From Phycisphaerae bacterium (GTDB taxonomy: Bacteria; Planctomycetota; Phycisphaerae; UBA1845; CAIVHJ01): a stretch of 64,000 nt of DNA. The stretch lies in contig JAJVHX010000017.1 in NCBI GenBank assembly GCA_022072405.1, forward strand, positions 1 to 64,000, given 5' to 3'. The position numbers and the translations under genes are program-made. The notes below the pieces were generated by a model that worked only from the letters and a program-made list of their open reading frames with translations, had not been told where the DNA came from and did not search any database. Numbering within the stretch: position 1 is the stretch's first letter; the number at the start of each line of letters is the position of its first letter. This document shows positions 18,462-27,243 of the stretch, piece by piece.

Positions 18462-20483
18462 TTAAGGTTCACGTACACAGTCACCAGTGTACGAGATTCG
18501 TGTCCCCGCTTCCACCATTTCGAAGTCGGTAACCTGCAGATCGGCTAGGTCGCGGGTATCCAGCAGATCCACCCACTTACTGCTGCTGTAGCGATCGCTG
18601 CGGGCGGTCAGGGCAATCTGCCCGCCATCGGCCAGAAACATTCCGTAGCGTTGCAGCGCCCGGGCGACCACACGAGCCCCATCGGAGGGTAAGCTCTCCA
18701 GCGGGTAATCGGCTCGTAAACGCAGCCGGACGCCGTAGGGCGGCGCCGATTCCGGACCGCTGGTGGCGTTCGTGGAATGCGTAGCCGGTGCAACATATTC
18801 ACCGTTGCGGATTCGATCATTGGGCAGAATGAAGCGAATGGCATGGTTAATTTCACCGGCAACAATTTCATCCGTGGTGAACAGGAGCGGTGCGATGGGG
18901 TAACCTGCCGCATCGGCGCTGGTGCAGTTGGCGCCGCGTCCAGTAGCGTCATAAACCTGTCCCATATCCCAGACCACGAGGCAACCCCCATAGAAATTGC
19001 CGTCGACGATATTGGCTCGCCACATCTCGTAGAGTGTTGAGGTCGATTCATCCACCACGATCAGATGGCAGTCGCCATCCTGAGTACACTCATAACCGGT
19101 TTCGCCTTCCAGCGCGCCACCTTCCGGCAGCGGGATGAGCGCCTGGTCGCAATCCGGCTCATAAAAATCCTCGGTCGGCGTAAATTCCATTTGCGGAGTG
19201 GACGCATTCGCGGTCAACACTTCAATGGAAAAATCGATCCGCATCTCGCCGGTACCCCAGCCACCCGCATCATCCAGCCAGCTGATCACTTCTGCTGACT
19301 GGGCATCCAGGGGGGCGGCAGATATATCCTCGTACCAGACGGCGTCATCCGGGAAAAACCGGGTGCGGGCGGAGCCGGCATTGCCGCTTTCTGATCCGGG
19401 TGTCGCTGTGCCGCCGCAACCCAGGCCGATGTCGGCGATGTCCGTGCTGTCGTAGGTAATCTCGTAAGTGCTGCCGTCGGCGTTCATGATCTTCAGCGTG
19501 TGAAATCCACTGTCACCAAAAAAGAGACTGGCGATGCGGCCATCAGGCAATACACAGGGCGAATTATCATTATTCAAATTTCCTATCCGCTGCAAGTTGC
19601 TGCCGTCAGCAGCCGCCTGCCAGAGCGTTTCCGCATCCCACTGGCCTTCGAACAATATCGAACCATCGGGGGTATAATCCGCGTGATGCAGGGCTACCGC
19701 GGTCGGTAAGCCTTCCAGCCCATCTTCCACCGTGAGCACTTCACGGAATCCGGTACCGCTGGTACCGACTTCGCACAGATTAGTGCCTTCCTGGCTATAG
19801 GGCGTCGGGCCGCAATCGAATAATACGGTGGCGCCAGCGGTGGACAGGGCGGGGATGTCGTTATATTCATGCGGAGAATCACCGGTGAGTAAGGCCGGCG
19901 CTGACCAGCCTTCACCCTGTCGGGTGATGATGCACAGATCAACCGCGTGCGGTCCTTCAGTGGAAGGGAAGACAATCGTATTGCCATCGCTGCTGATGGC
20001 ACTGAATGTCGCATGAACGATATTGCCGTCTGAACGGACCGCTTCCGTAGTGGTCAGATCGGCGCTCAACAGCGTCACACAAGCCCACCCGGCACATTCC
20101 GCATCGAAACGCTGGCTGCCCATCAGCAACCACTCACCATTGGGCGATACGTTGATCCATTCATCCTCTCCGGTGGTCTCCTGATTCAGAGCAGCGCTGA
20201 TATTCTCCACTTCGCCGGTTTGAGCATCGAGTCTGAAAACTTCGCCCTCCGGAGTCGTAAAAGTTACCACCGCGGTACCGGGAGCGGTGTTGTCATTGCT
20301 GTTTTCGTTATTCTGGCTTGAATTATTGTTTTCATTGCTCGAGGAATTATCATTCGTGTTAGCTTGATTATCGTTCGAGTTTTGATTCTCGTTGCTATTG
20401 TTATTACTGCCGCCGCCTGGGCCGCAAGCAGAACTGCCTAGCATCAAGAACATGACCATGCCAAAATTCAGTTTCCGATACAT
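18462..20483 (-). CDS. Large Asn-rich-tethered lipoprotein with propeller-like repeats
   Basis: The start is ATG 20483, with AAGGA eight bases upstream. The signal peptide ends in the lipobox LGSSAC with the modified Cys at residue 20. Residues 25-65 are a low-complexity Asn/Ser/Asp/Glu tether. The rest (about 600 residues) contains TolB/WD40-like blade strands (TTPEGEVFRLDAQTGEVENI, VSPNGEWLLMGSQRFD, NADGSTYEITY) and a later Cys-containing segment, suggesting a cell-surface beta-propeller. The tether and propeller arrangement is common on planctomycete cell-surface proteins as I recall them. No enzyme motif is seen. ppa follows 33 bases downstream. Confidence 0.8.
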   Translation of the reverse strand: MYRKLNFGMVMFLMLGSSACGPGGGSNNNSNENQNSNDNQANTNDNSSSNENNNSSQNNENSNDNTAPGTAVVTFTTPEGEVFRLDAQTGEVENISAALNQETTGEDEWINVSPNGEWLLMGSQRFDAECAGWACVTLLSADLTTTEAVRSDGNIVHATFSAISSDGNTIVFPSTEGPHAVDLCIITRQGEGWSAPALLTGDSPHEYNDIPALSTAGATVLFDCGPTPYSQEGTNLCEVGTSGTGFREVLTVEDGLEGLPTAVALHHADYTPDGSILFEGQWDAETLWQAAADGSNLQRIGNLNNDNSPCVLPDGRIASLFFGDSGFHTLKIMNADGSTYEITYDSTDIADIGLGCGGTATPGSESGNAGSARTRFFPDDAVWYEDISAAPLDAQSAEVISWLDDAGGWGTGEMRIDFSIEVLTANASTPQMEFTPTEDFYEPDCDQALIPLPEGGALEGETGYECTQDGDCHLIVVDESTSTLYEMWRANIVDGNFYGGCLVVWDMGQVYDATGRGANCTSADAAGYPIAPLLFTTDEIVAGEINHAIRFILPNDRIRNGEYVAPATHSTNATSGPESAPPYGVRLRLRADYPLESLPSDGARVVARALQRYGMFLADGGQIALTARSDRYSSSKWVDLLDTRDLADLQVTDFEMVEAGTRISYTGDCVREP
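20289..20411 (-). repeat. Low-complexity Asn/Ser/Asp-coding tract
   Basis: About 123 bases encode residues 25-65 of the lipoprotein, built almost only of Asn, Ser, Asp, Glu, Gln and Thr codons, with repeated short words such as AAT-TCG-AAT on the coding strand. The tract is imperfect and prone to length change. It would act as a flexible hydrophilic tether between the lipid anchor and the folded domain. Confidence 0.8.
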
Positions 20484-20563
20484 AATGGTTTCCTTAAGTA
20501 AACAACTGTGCAGAGTGGCGATGTTGGCAAGTGACAGAAGCTTAGCCATGCTATCAACCGGAA

Positions 20564-21376
20564 TCAAGGTGTAGGGTTTTTTTTAATTGCAGTGCCGGCT
20601 GATTCAAGGCGTTTTCGGCTAATGCGGACGGCAGAGGTATTGATATCGCATCCAATATAGCGGCGTTTGAGTTGCAGGGCGGCGACCAGGGTTGTTCCCG
20701 AGCCGCAGAAATAATCGGCGACTAAATCGCCCGGTTGAGTACTGGCTTCGACAATGCGACGCAGCAGCGTCAGAGGTTTTTGCGAGGGGTAGCCGCATCT
20801 TTCGCTGGCGACGGTGCTGAGAAACGGAATTTCCCAGACATCGGTCAGTAGCGGTCCACGGGCATCGAAGTAGAGCCGCCCGCGTCGAGTGGTTTTATAT
20901 GGCCGTCCCTCTGTGTCGTAATTCAAGCCGTTAGTGCGATAACGACCGTTGCGTTGCGGATTGAAGCGCTGCCGTCCCATTTGCCGGGCGTAGACCAGCA
21001 TCGTGTCGTGCTTGCGGCCAAACCACCGCCGTGCCACCCCGCCGGTGCGATAATGCCAGATAATTTCATTCATGAAATTCCTGATACCGAAAATCTGATC
21101 CAGCAGCACCTTGACGTAATGGCCGGCGTGCCAGTCCACATGTACATAGATCGTCCCATGCGCAGCCAGAACGCGGTGCATTTCCTCCAGTCGCGGTTGC
21201 AGAAAATCGAGATAGTGTTGCAAGCCGCCGGCCCAGTGATCGGCGTAGCTTGGACCGTCAATCTTCACGGTACGGCGAGTCGAACCGGTGTTGAAAGGCG
21301 GGTCAATATAGATCAAATCAATGCTCTGCGCATCGGTACGCTTCAGCAGTTCCAGATTATCCACGTGATGCACCAT
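20564..21376 (-). CDS. Orphan DNA methyltransferase (N4/N6 amino type, beta class)
   Basis: This 270-residue protein has the catalytic motif DPPFNTG (motif IV, about residues 25-31) near the N-terminus and the SAM-binding motif DYFCGSGTT (motif I, about 220-228) near the C-terminus, the order of beta-class adenine-N6 or cytosine-N4 methyltransferases. SQKPLTLLRRIVEAS precedes motif I as usual. The middle region holds the likely target-recognition part (RYRTNGLNYDTEGRPYKTTRRG). There is no adjacent endonuclease or specificity gene, so it is an orphan. AAAGG lies six bases before the ATG. It is preceded by the deaminase gene ending at 21386, nine bases away. Confidence 0.88.
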   Translation of the reverse strand: MVHHVDNLELLKRTDAQSIDLIYIDPPFNTGSTRRTVKIDGPSYADHWAGGLQHYLDFLQPRLEEMHRVLAAHGTIYVHVDWHAGHYVKVLLDQIFGIRNFMNEIIWHYRTGGVARRWFGRKHDTMLVYARQMGRQRFNPQRNGRYRTNGLNYDTEGRPYKTTRRGRLYFDARGPLLTDVWEIPFLSTVASERCGYPSQKPLTLLRRIVEASTQPGDLVADYFCGSGTTLVAALQLKRRYIGCDINTSAVRISRKRLESAGTAIKKNPTP

Positions 21377-21385
21377 TTCCGGCCT

Positions 21386-22756
21386 TTACCAGCAGAAGCG
21401 CTGCTTGACGAGGTTGTTAAATTTTTCGACGAGAGAGGCAGAATCGATTGTGGTCAGCTGTCCTTCGGTGACCACCCACCGGCCATGAACCATCACCCGA
21501 TCCGCCCGCCCGACCTGGCCCAGCAGCAACGCTGCCAGAGGATCCTGCACCACGCTACCCGCGAGAGCGATATCATCGGCACGATACATCGCCAGATCGG
21601 CACATTGATCCGCAGCCAGATAACCGAGCGTGGGGCGATTCAGACAGGATGCTCCGCCGATGGTGGCTGCTCGAAAGACTGCTTCCGGTGAGATCACCTC
21701 CGGCCCGTGCGTGACGCGCTGCAGCAGCATGGCCTGACGAGCTTCCTGCAGCAGGTGGCCGCCGTCATTGCTGCTGCTGCCATCCACGGCGATGCCCACG
21801 TGGACCCCGCTTTTCAGCAACGAGGTCAATGGCGCCACGCCGGAACCCAGTCGCATATTGGATGTGGGGCAGTGGGCTACACCCGTGCCGGAATCGGCGA
21901 GGAGTTTGATTTCTGCGGGGGAGAGATGGACACAGTGCGCGAGGTAGACATCTCGGCCAAGCCAGCCCTGTTCAGCAAGATATTCGATGGGTCGGTATCC
22001 ATAACGTTCCTGACAAAAACGCTGTTCATCGAGTGTTTCCGCAGCGTGAGTGTGCAGGCGCACACCCAACGCCCGGGCTAACCGCGCGGACTCCCGAAAC
22101 AGATCTTCACTGACATTAAAGGGGGCACAAGGGGCGAGGTCGATCCGTCGCATAGCATGGGGACCGGGATCGTGAAAGGCTTCCACCACCCGCTGGGAAT
22201 CACGCAACACCTGAGCGTCATCTTCGGTGCAGGAGTCTGGGGGCAGTCCGCCGCGTGATTGGCCCAGAGTCATGCTGCCGCGTCCGGCATGCAGGCGGAT
22301 GCCGAGTTCTTCCGCCGCTTCCAGCACCGCCTCCAGCCGTACATCAGAACCACGCGGAAAGAGATAAAAATGATCCACAGTGGTGGTGCAGCCCGAGAGC
22401 AGCAGCTCCGCGATACTGATCTGAGCAGCCAGCTTGATGGCCTGGTAATCCACATGCTGCCAGCGCTGATATAACTCCGTCAGCCAGCGAAACAACCCGG
22501 CATTCTGCACCACCGGCAGGCAACGGGTCAGCGTCTGATACAGGTGGTGGTGGGTGTTGATCAGGCCCGGAATGGTCAGATGGCGTGAACCCTCTACGAT
22601 TTCCGTTCCCGGCGGAATCGTCATAGTGCCGGTCGCAGCGATCTGCTCGATCAGATGATGCCGACAGAGGATATCAGTGTGGGGCAAGACCTGAACGGCA
22701 TCAATGGGCGCCGGGCAATAACTGATCAACGTCGTATTACGTATAAGTGTAAGCAT
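21386..22756 (-). CDS. 8-oxoguanine deaminase-like amidohydrolase
   Basis: The protein belongs to the metal-dependent amidohydrolase superfamily (TRZ/ATZ branch). The metal ligands appear as GLINTHHHLYQTLTR (about residues 64-78), HTHAAETLDE, the His in LAHCVHL and the Asp in AVDGSSSNDGG. The segments AELLLSGCTTTVDHFYLFP and RGSMTLGQSRGGLPPDS strongly recall the 8-oxoguanine deaminases, which turn 8-oxoguanine into uric acid with release of ammonia. At 456 residues it has the usual length. Exact substrate is inferred from recall of family sequences. No ribosome site is visible before the ATG. The methyltransferase gene follows after nine bases. Confidence 0.85.
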   Translation of the reverse strand: MLTLIRNTTLISYCPAPIDAVQVLPHTDILCRHHLIEQIAATGTMTIPPGTEIVEGSRHLTIPGLINTHHHLYQTLTRCLPVVQNAGLFRWLTELYQRWQHVDYQAIKLAAQISIAELLLSGCTTTVDHFYLFPRGSDVRLEAVLEAAEELGIRLHAGRGSMTLGQSRGGLPPDSCTEDDAQVLRDSQRVVEAFHDPGPHAMRRIDLAPCAPFNVSEDLFRESARLARALGVRLHTHAAETLDEQRFCQERYGYRPIEYLAEQGWLGRDVYLAHCVHLSPAEIKLLADSGTGVAHCPTSNMRLGSGVAPLTSLLKSGVHVGIAVDGSSSNDGGHLLQEARQAMLLQRVTHGPEVISPEAVFRAATIGGASCLNRPTLGYLAADQCADLAMYRADDIALAGSVVQDPLAALLLGQVGRADRVMVHGRWVVTEGQLTTIDSASLVEKFNNLVKQRFCW

Positions 22757-22868
22757 TATTAATATTCAACTGAATGTCGAAAAGAGGATGTCCGTGGTTC
22801 AATCAAATTAGTTCTCGAGCAACTGATTTCTCACTGCGCGTAAGGGTAACGATGTGGAGATGGTGGCG

Positions 22869-23714
22869 TCAATATCTATCATCGTCAGGATGGTGGATGG
22901 CATCAAACATCAGGCGCATCATTCTGGCTGATCTGACATCATGGGTGCGGATGATGCGGACCCCGGCAACCAGGGCTGCCATTTCACAGACCAGCGTACC
23001 GATCTGGCGATCGCGCGGCTGATCCTGATGCAGGATTTTCCCAATAAATGATTTCCTGGAAACACCCAGCAGCACCGGAGCGATGTCGGTGAAGTCAGCC
23101 AAACGGGCAATGATCTGCAGGTTGTGGGTAACAGTTTTGCCAAAGCCGATACCCGGATCAACAATCAGGGCTTCCCTTTGGATGCCGCGCGCAATGGCCC
23201 AATCGACACGAGCCTGCAGGAAATCGTGTATCTCCGCGACCACGTCTTCATAATGGGGATGTTGCTGCATATCACCGGGAGCCCCCTGCATGTGCATCAG
23301 CACGACCCGTTGTGCCTGGGCAGCCACCTCGCTCATGGCGGGATCGGCGCGCAGGGCGGTGATGTCATTGATGATCGTCGCGCCGGCAGCCAACGCCGCC
23401 GCCGCCACCGGTGCGGAACTGGTGTCGATGGAAATGGGCCAATCAGGATGCTTGTGGTGTATTTGCTCAATAACCGGCAGAACCCGGCGGATCTGCTCTG
23501 TTGGTGGTATGGCAATGGCACTGGGACGGGTGGACTCACCGCCGATGTCAATGATATCGGCCCCATCGACGAGTAGTTGTTCGGCATGGCGCAGAGCGGC
23601 CGGTGGGTCCATGAAACAGCCGCCATCACTGAAGGAATCAGGGGTGACATTCAGAATGCCCATGATGAGGGGTGCAGGCTGAGAGTGGCTGATTTTCATG
23701 GATTGGGACATCAT
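22869..23714 (-). CDS. folP: Dihydropteroate synthase
   Basis: The enzyme joins 4-aminobenzoate to 6-hydroxymethyl-dihydropterin diphosphate in folate synthesis and is the sulfonamide target. Signatures: GILNVTPDSFSDGG (about 19-32), DIIDIGGESTRP (about 53-64), SIDTSSAPVA, IINDITAL, and LLGVSRKSFIGK near residue 225. The length of 281 residues is normal. The start has CAGGT a few bases upstream. It is divergent from the anmK promoter. The nearest folate-linked gene is the SHMT at 891, which is not close. A 112-base gap without features separates it from the deaminase gene. Confidence 0.95.
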   Translation of the reverse strand: MMSQSMKISHSQPAPLIMGILNVTPDSFSDGGCFMDPPAALRHAEQLLVDGADIIDIGGESTRPSAIAIPPTEQIRRVLPVIEQIHHKHPDWPISIDTSSAPVAAAALAAGATIINDITALRADPAMSEVAAQAQRVVLMHMQGAPGDMQQHPHYEDVVAEIHDFLQARVDWAIARGIQREALIVDPGIGFGKTVTHNLQIIARLADFTDIAPVLLGVSRKSFIGKILHQDQPRDRQIGTLVCEMAALVAGVRIIRTHDVRSARMMRLMFDAIHHPDDDRY

Positions 23715-23734
23715 ACCTGATCGGAGTAAACCTC

Positions 23735-23763
23735 TTGGTCCGTGAGTGACGATAATTTACAAT
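23735..23763 (+). promoter_or_regulatory. Sigma70-type promoter of the anmK-murQ-nagZ operon
   Basis: TTGGTC (23735-23740) and TACAAT (23758-23763) are 17 bases apart. The predicted start near 23770 leaves a 27-base leader before the anmK ATG at 23797. Confidence 0.55.
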
Positions 23764-23796
23764 GGTTGATTCCGGGCGAATAGAGGCAATTCGGAT

Positions 23797-24951
23797 ATGT
23801 TACGAAAATTCATCGGCTTGATGAGCGGGACAAGTTGCGACGGGGTTGATGCCGCCCTGATCGAGAGCTGGGGCAGCGGTCTGGATATGAAGATCCGCTA
23901 CCTGGAACGGTGCAGTGTGCCCTATACGGAGCGGCTGCGCCAGGAATTGCTGCAGGTGATGGCGCCCGCGAAGACCCGCACCGAAACCATCGCCATGCTT
24001 AATTTTGCAGTGGGTTATGCTTTTGCCGCCTGCGCTCGGGAGTTGCTGCACAAGACTGGAGTTCGACCGGTGGATATCACGGCGATCGGGTCGCATGGCC
24101 AGACGATCTGCCACTACCCCAACAGCAGCCAGTATGAGCAGACGGCGACGTTACAAATCGGCGAACCGGCGGTCATAGCCGCCCAGACCGAGATTCCCGT
24201 GGTGGCCAATTTCCGCCCGGCTGATATGGCGGTGGGCGGGCAGGGTGCTCCGTTGGTTCCCTGGACCGATTATGTCCTGTTCCATTCGGATCAGACTGTT
24301 CGCTGCGTCCAGAATATCGGTGGGATTGCCAACCTGACGCTGTTGCCGCGCGAAAGCGGACCGGAAACGGTGGTGGCTTTTGATACCGGGCCGGGTTGCA
24401 TGGTTGTGGATGAACTGGTCCGCCGGGCGAGCAAGGGGCGATTCCAGTTTGATCCCAGCGGGCGTTTTGCGCAGAAGGGCCATGCTGATCCCGACAGTGT
24501 TGATCAGATGATGCAGTTGCCTTATTTCCTTCAGTCGCCGCCTAAATCGGCTGGTCGTGAGCAATTTGGCCGGCGGTTTGTGACCAGCATGACGCAATTC
24601 ATGTCCAACCGGATTATGGGAAAATATGACATGATTGCCACGGCAACCCTGCTGACCGCTCGCAGCATCGCCCATGCCTATCAGTTCCATCTGGAGAAGG
24701 ATCAACAGCCGCATGAGGTGATCCTGACCGGTGGTGGAGCGAATAATCGTTTCCTGGTCGATATGCTCCGCAAGGAACTGCCGGAAGTGAAGTTTACCAT
24801 GGTTGACGAACTCGGCATTCCGGCACAGGCCAAGGAATGTGTCAGTTTTGCCATGCTGGCGGCGGCGTGTCTGGATCAGGTGCCGGCCAATCTGCCCCAG
24901 GTGACCGGTGCGACCAAGCAGGTCGTGCTGGGCCAAGTCGTTCGGTTATAA
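23797..24951 (+). CDS. anmK: Anhydro-N-acetylmuramic acid kinase
   Basis: AnmK opens and phosphorylates 1,6-anhydro-MurNAc with ATP to give MurNAc-6-phosphate in murein recycling. The family opening FIGLMSGTSCDGVDAAL lies at residues 5-21, followed by SHGQTICHYP, ADMAVGGQGAPLVPWTDY and FDTGPGCMVVDELV, and VILTGGGANNRFLVDML near the C-terminus (actin-like ATPase fold). The 384-residue length is typical. It leads an operon in which murQ starts eight bases after its stop. Confidence 0.96.
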   Translation: MLRKFIGLMSGTSCDGVDAALIESWGSGLDMKIRYLERCSVPYTERLRQELLQVMAPAKTRTETIAMLNFAVGYAFAACARELLHKTGVRPVDITAIGSHGQTICHYPNSSQYEQTATLQIGEPAVIAAQTEIPVVANFRPADMAVGGQGAPLVPWTDYVLFHSDQTVRCVQNIGGIANLTLLPRESGPETVVAFDTGPGCMVVDELVRRASKGRFQFDPSGRFAQKGHADPDSVDQMMQLPYFLQSPPKSAGREQFGRRFVTSMTQFMSNRIMGKYDMIATATLLTARSIAHAYQFHLEKDQQPHEVILTGGGANNRFLVDMLRKELPEVKFTMVDELGIPAQAKECVSFAMLAAACLDQVPANLPQVTGATKQVVLGQVVRL

Positions 24952-24959
24952 TCCGCTTC

Positions 24960-25871
24960 ATGAGCTTACCCGATCGCGGACATCTATTGACCGAACAGTG
25001 TAACGCACATACCGCGCATATCGACCGGGCGACCATCGAAGAAGCCTTTGACCTGATTAATAACGAAGATCACCAGGTGGCAGCGGCGGTGGCGGCGGCC
25101 CGTCCATCCATCTGTGCCGCGATCCGGCTGGTGGTGGCAGCACTGCAGCAGGGTGGGCGGTTATTGTACATCGGTGCCGGAACCAGCGGTCGGCTGGGCG
25201 TGCTGGATGCTGCGGAATGTCCACCCACTTTCATGAGCGATCCGCAGCAGGTGCAGGGAATTATCGCCGGCGGCGAGGCAGCGCTGAGGCGGAGTGTTGA
25301 AGGGGCAGAGGATGATGCCGTCGATGCGGTGCGGGCAGTGACGATGCATCGGATCAGCAATCGGGATGTGGTGATGGGGATAGCAGCCGGCGGGACGACG
25401 ACATTCGTGCATGCCGCATTGGCCGAGGCGAAACGGTTGCAGGCGGCGACCATATTCCTGGCCTGTGTGCCACACGAACAGGCGCCGGATGCTGCCGATG
25501 CGTCGATTCGGGTATTGACGGGACCGGAAGTGATAACCGGTTCAACGCGGATGAAGGCGGGTACGGCCACCAAAATGGTTCTGAACATGATCACCACGAT
25601 CAGCATGATTCAACTGGGTAAGGTGTTTGGCAATCTGATGGTCGATCTTAATCGTGAAGCATGCATCAAGCTGAAAGATCGGGCTGTTCGCATCATCTCC
25701 GAAGTGACCGGCTTATCGCGCGAAGCATCGGCTGAACTGCTCCGTGAGGCCCAGGATGTGAAAACCGCACTGGTCATGCATTTCCACAACTGCCGGGCGG
25801 CTGAGGCGCAGGTCTTATTACAAAACAATGCCGGGTGGCTGCAGCCGATCATTCATGAAGGGACGCTATGA
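24960..25871 (+). CDS. murQ: N-acetylmuramic acid 6-phosphate etherase
   Basis: MurQ cleaves the lactyl ether of MurNAc-6-P to yield GlcNAc-6-P and D-lactate. The true start is ATG 24960, directly after anmK; a longer frame from 24837 lies inside anmK. A SIS-type sugar isomerase fold is shown by YIGAGTSGRLGVLDAAECPPTF (about 60-81) and GSTRMKAGTATKMVLNMITT (about 190-209). The length of 303 residues is normal. Its last four bases overlap the nagZ start (ATGA), which suggests coupled translation. Confidence 0.96.
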   Translation: MSLPDRGHLLTEQCNAHTAHIDRATIEEAFDLINNEDHQVAAAVAAARPSICAAIRLVVAALQQGGRLLYIGAGTSGRLGVLDAAECPPTFMSDPQQVQGIIAGGEAALRRSVEGAEDDAVDAVRAVTMHRISNRDVVMGIAAGGTTTFVHAALAEAKRLQAATIFLACVPHEQAPDAADASIRVLTGPEVITGSTRMKAGTATKMVLNMITTISMIQLGKVFGNLMVDLNREACIKLKDRAVRIISEVTGLSREASAELLREAQDVKTALVMHFHNCRAAEAQVLLQNNAGWLQPIIHEGTL

Positions 25872-26920
25872 GTAATGCGGAACTGCGCCAGTTGGCTGGA
25901 GCGGTGGTGATGGTGGGGTTTCGCGGGCTGAAGGCGGAACCGGGAAGCCTGATTGCTCAGCAGATTCGAGAATTGCATCTGGGCGGGGTTATACTATTTG
26001 ACAGAGAAGCGACAACCGGTCTGGCAGGACGGAATATTGTCGGTCCGGAACAACTCCGGCGATTGACGGCGGATCTGCAGACGGCGGCGGATCGGGTGTT
26101 GCTGATCGCCGTCGATCAGGAAGGCGGTAGTGTTGCGCGATTGCATCGCAGTAATGGTTTTCGGGATTTTCCCCCGGCGGCGGAACTGGGTGAGAAATTT
26201 GATGCTGCGGAGACGGGGTTGATTGCCGAACAGCTGGCGGCGATGCTGCATGATGTGGGGGTGAATGTCAATTTCGCTCCGGTCGTTGATCTGGCGATCA
26301 ATCCGGAGAATCCGATTATCGCCCGACGGGGGCGGAGTTTTTCAGAAAATCCACAGCGCGTGATCGCGCACGCGGAGGCATTTGTACGGGCCATGCATCG
26401 GCACGGTGTAACCAGTTGTCTGAAACATTTTCCGGGCCATGGCAGCGGTGCCGGTGATACCCACCTGCAGCGCGTGGATATTACGACCACATGGCGCGAC
26501 TCTGAGTTGGAGCCTTATCGCCGGCTGGCAAACAAGACGGGTATGGTCATGATGGGTCATCTATGGCATCGTGGAATCGATGCGGAATGGCCGGCTTCGC
26601 TATCGAAAAGATGGATTGAAGGGGAGCTGCGAGGAAAACTCGGCTTTGAGGGTGTGGTGGTGAGTGATGATCTGGAGATGGCTGGGGCAGCAGGTGTGCT
26701 GTCACTGGAACAACGGGTAATACAAGCTTTGCAGGCTGGTGTTGATCTGCTGCTGTTCGGAAATAATTTAAACAATGACCTCCAACTGCCGGAAAGAGTA
26801 GTGGCGACAATTGAAACAGCAATCATGAATGGTCAGCTTACTCCGGAACAGATGCTTAAGAAAAGTCATCGCCTGGAAAAATTAATTCTGGGGCTTAGAG
26901 ACTATTTACTACCTCATTGA
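25868..26920 (+). CDS. nagZ: Beta-N-acetylglucosaminidase NagZ, GH3
   Basis: NagZ removes the terminal GlcNAc from anhydro-muropeptides, giving the AnmK substrate. GH3 signatures are IAVDQEGGSVARL, FAPVVDL, the catalytic loop KHFPGHGSGAGDTH (about 182-195) whose Asp-His pair acts as acid/base, and VVVSDDLEMAG with the nucleophile Asp. There is no signal peptide, as expected for a cytoplasmic enzyme. The ATG overlaps the murQ stop codon. The three genes form a complete recycling set downstream of muropeptide uptake; no AmpG-type permease is adjacent. Confidence 0.95.
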   Translation: MSNAELRQLAGAVVMVGFRGLKAEPGSLIAQQIRELHLGGVILFDREATTGLAGRNIVGPEQLRRLTADLQTAADRVLLIAVDQEGGSVARLHRSNGFRDFPPAAELGEKFDAAETGLIAEQLAAMLHDVGVNVNFAPVVDLAINPENPIIARRGRSFSENPQRVIAHAEAFVRAMHRHGVTSCLKHFPGHGSGAGDTHLQRVDITTTWRDSELEPYRRLANKTGMVMMGHLWHRGIDAEWPASLSKRWIEGELRGKLGFEGVVVSDDLEMAGAAGVLSLEQRVIQALQAGVDLLLFGNNLNNDLQLPERVVATIETAIMNGQLTPEQMLKKSHRLEKLILGLRDYLLPH

Positions 26921-26941
26921 TCCTGATATCGAATACTTGCG

Positions 26942-27038
26942 AATATATACGCTTTAGCTCACCCGTAAATTAAGCGTACTCTAATAGTAATCGGGGCAGT
27001 TATTATTCATTTGCCTTGCCTAAACGTGCGTATATATT
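26942..27038. repeat. Long imperfect inverted repeat in a gene-free stretch
   Basis: The left arm AATATATACGCTTTAG (26942-26957) matches the right arm, CTAAA plus GCGTATATATT (27020-27038), as a 16 bp inverted repeat interrupted by a three-base bulge (CGT). The arms are 62 bases apart. The surrounding gene-free interval 26921-27243 is AT-rich compared with neighbouring genes and holds no convincing frame. It could be a small mobile-element remnant or a structured transcript end after nagZ. No target-site duplication was seen. Confidence 0.5.
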
Positions 27039-27243
27039 GTTAGTAATAGCATGTTCTCAGTGCGATACTTTGACAATGCCGTGATTCGCCGATTAGGTTT
27101 ACCCCTTACCTTTTCCTTCAGTCGGTGAACCGGTTTCCAGTTCTCATCATTATTGCCCATGGATGACGAATGCATCGTTCGTAACCTGGGATGCGTTTTG
27201 TCGTTTGTTGTGCAACAGGTACTCCATTGCAGGAGGTTTTTCC

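Noticed and set aside
24946..24951. TATAAT before murQ
   Set aside because: It is made of the last codons and stop of anmK and no -35 stands at the right distance. murQ is better explained as part of the anmK operon.
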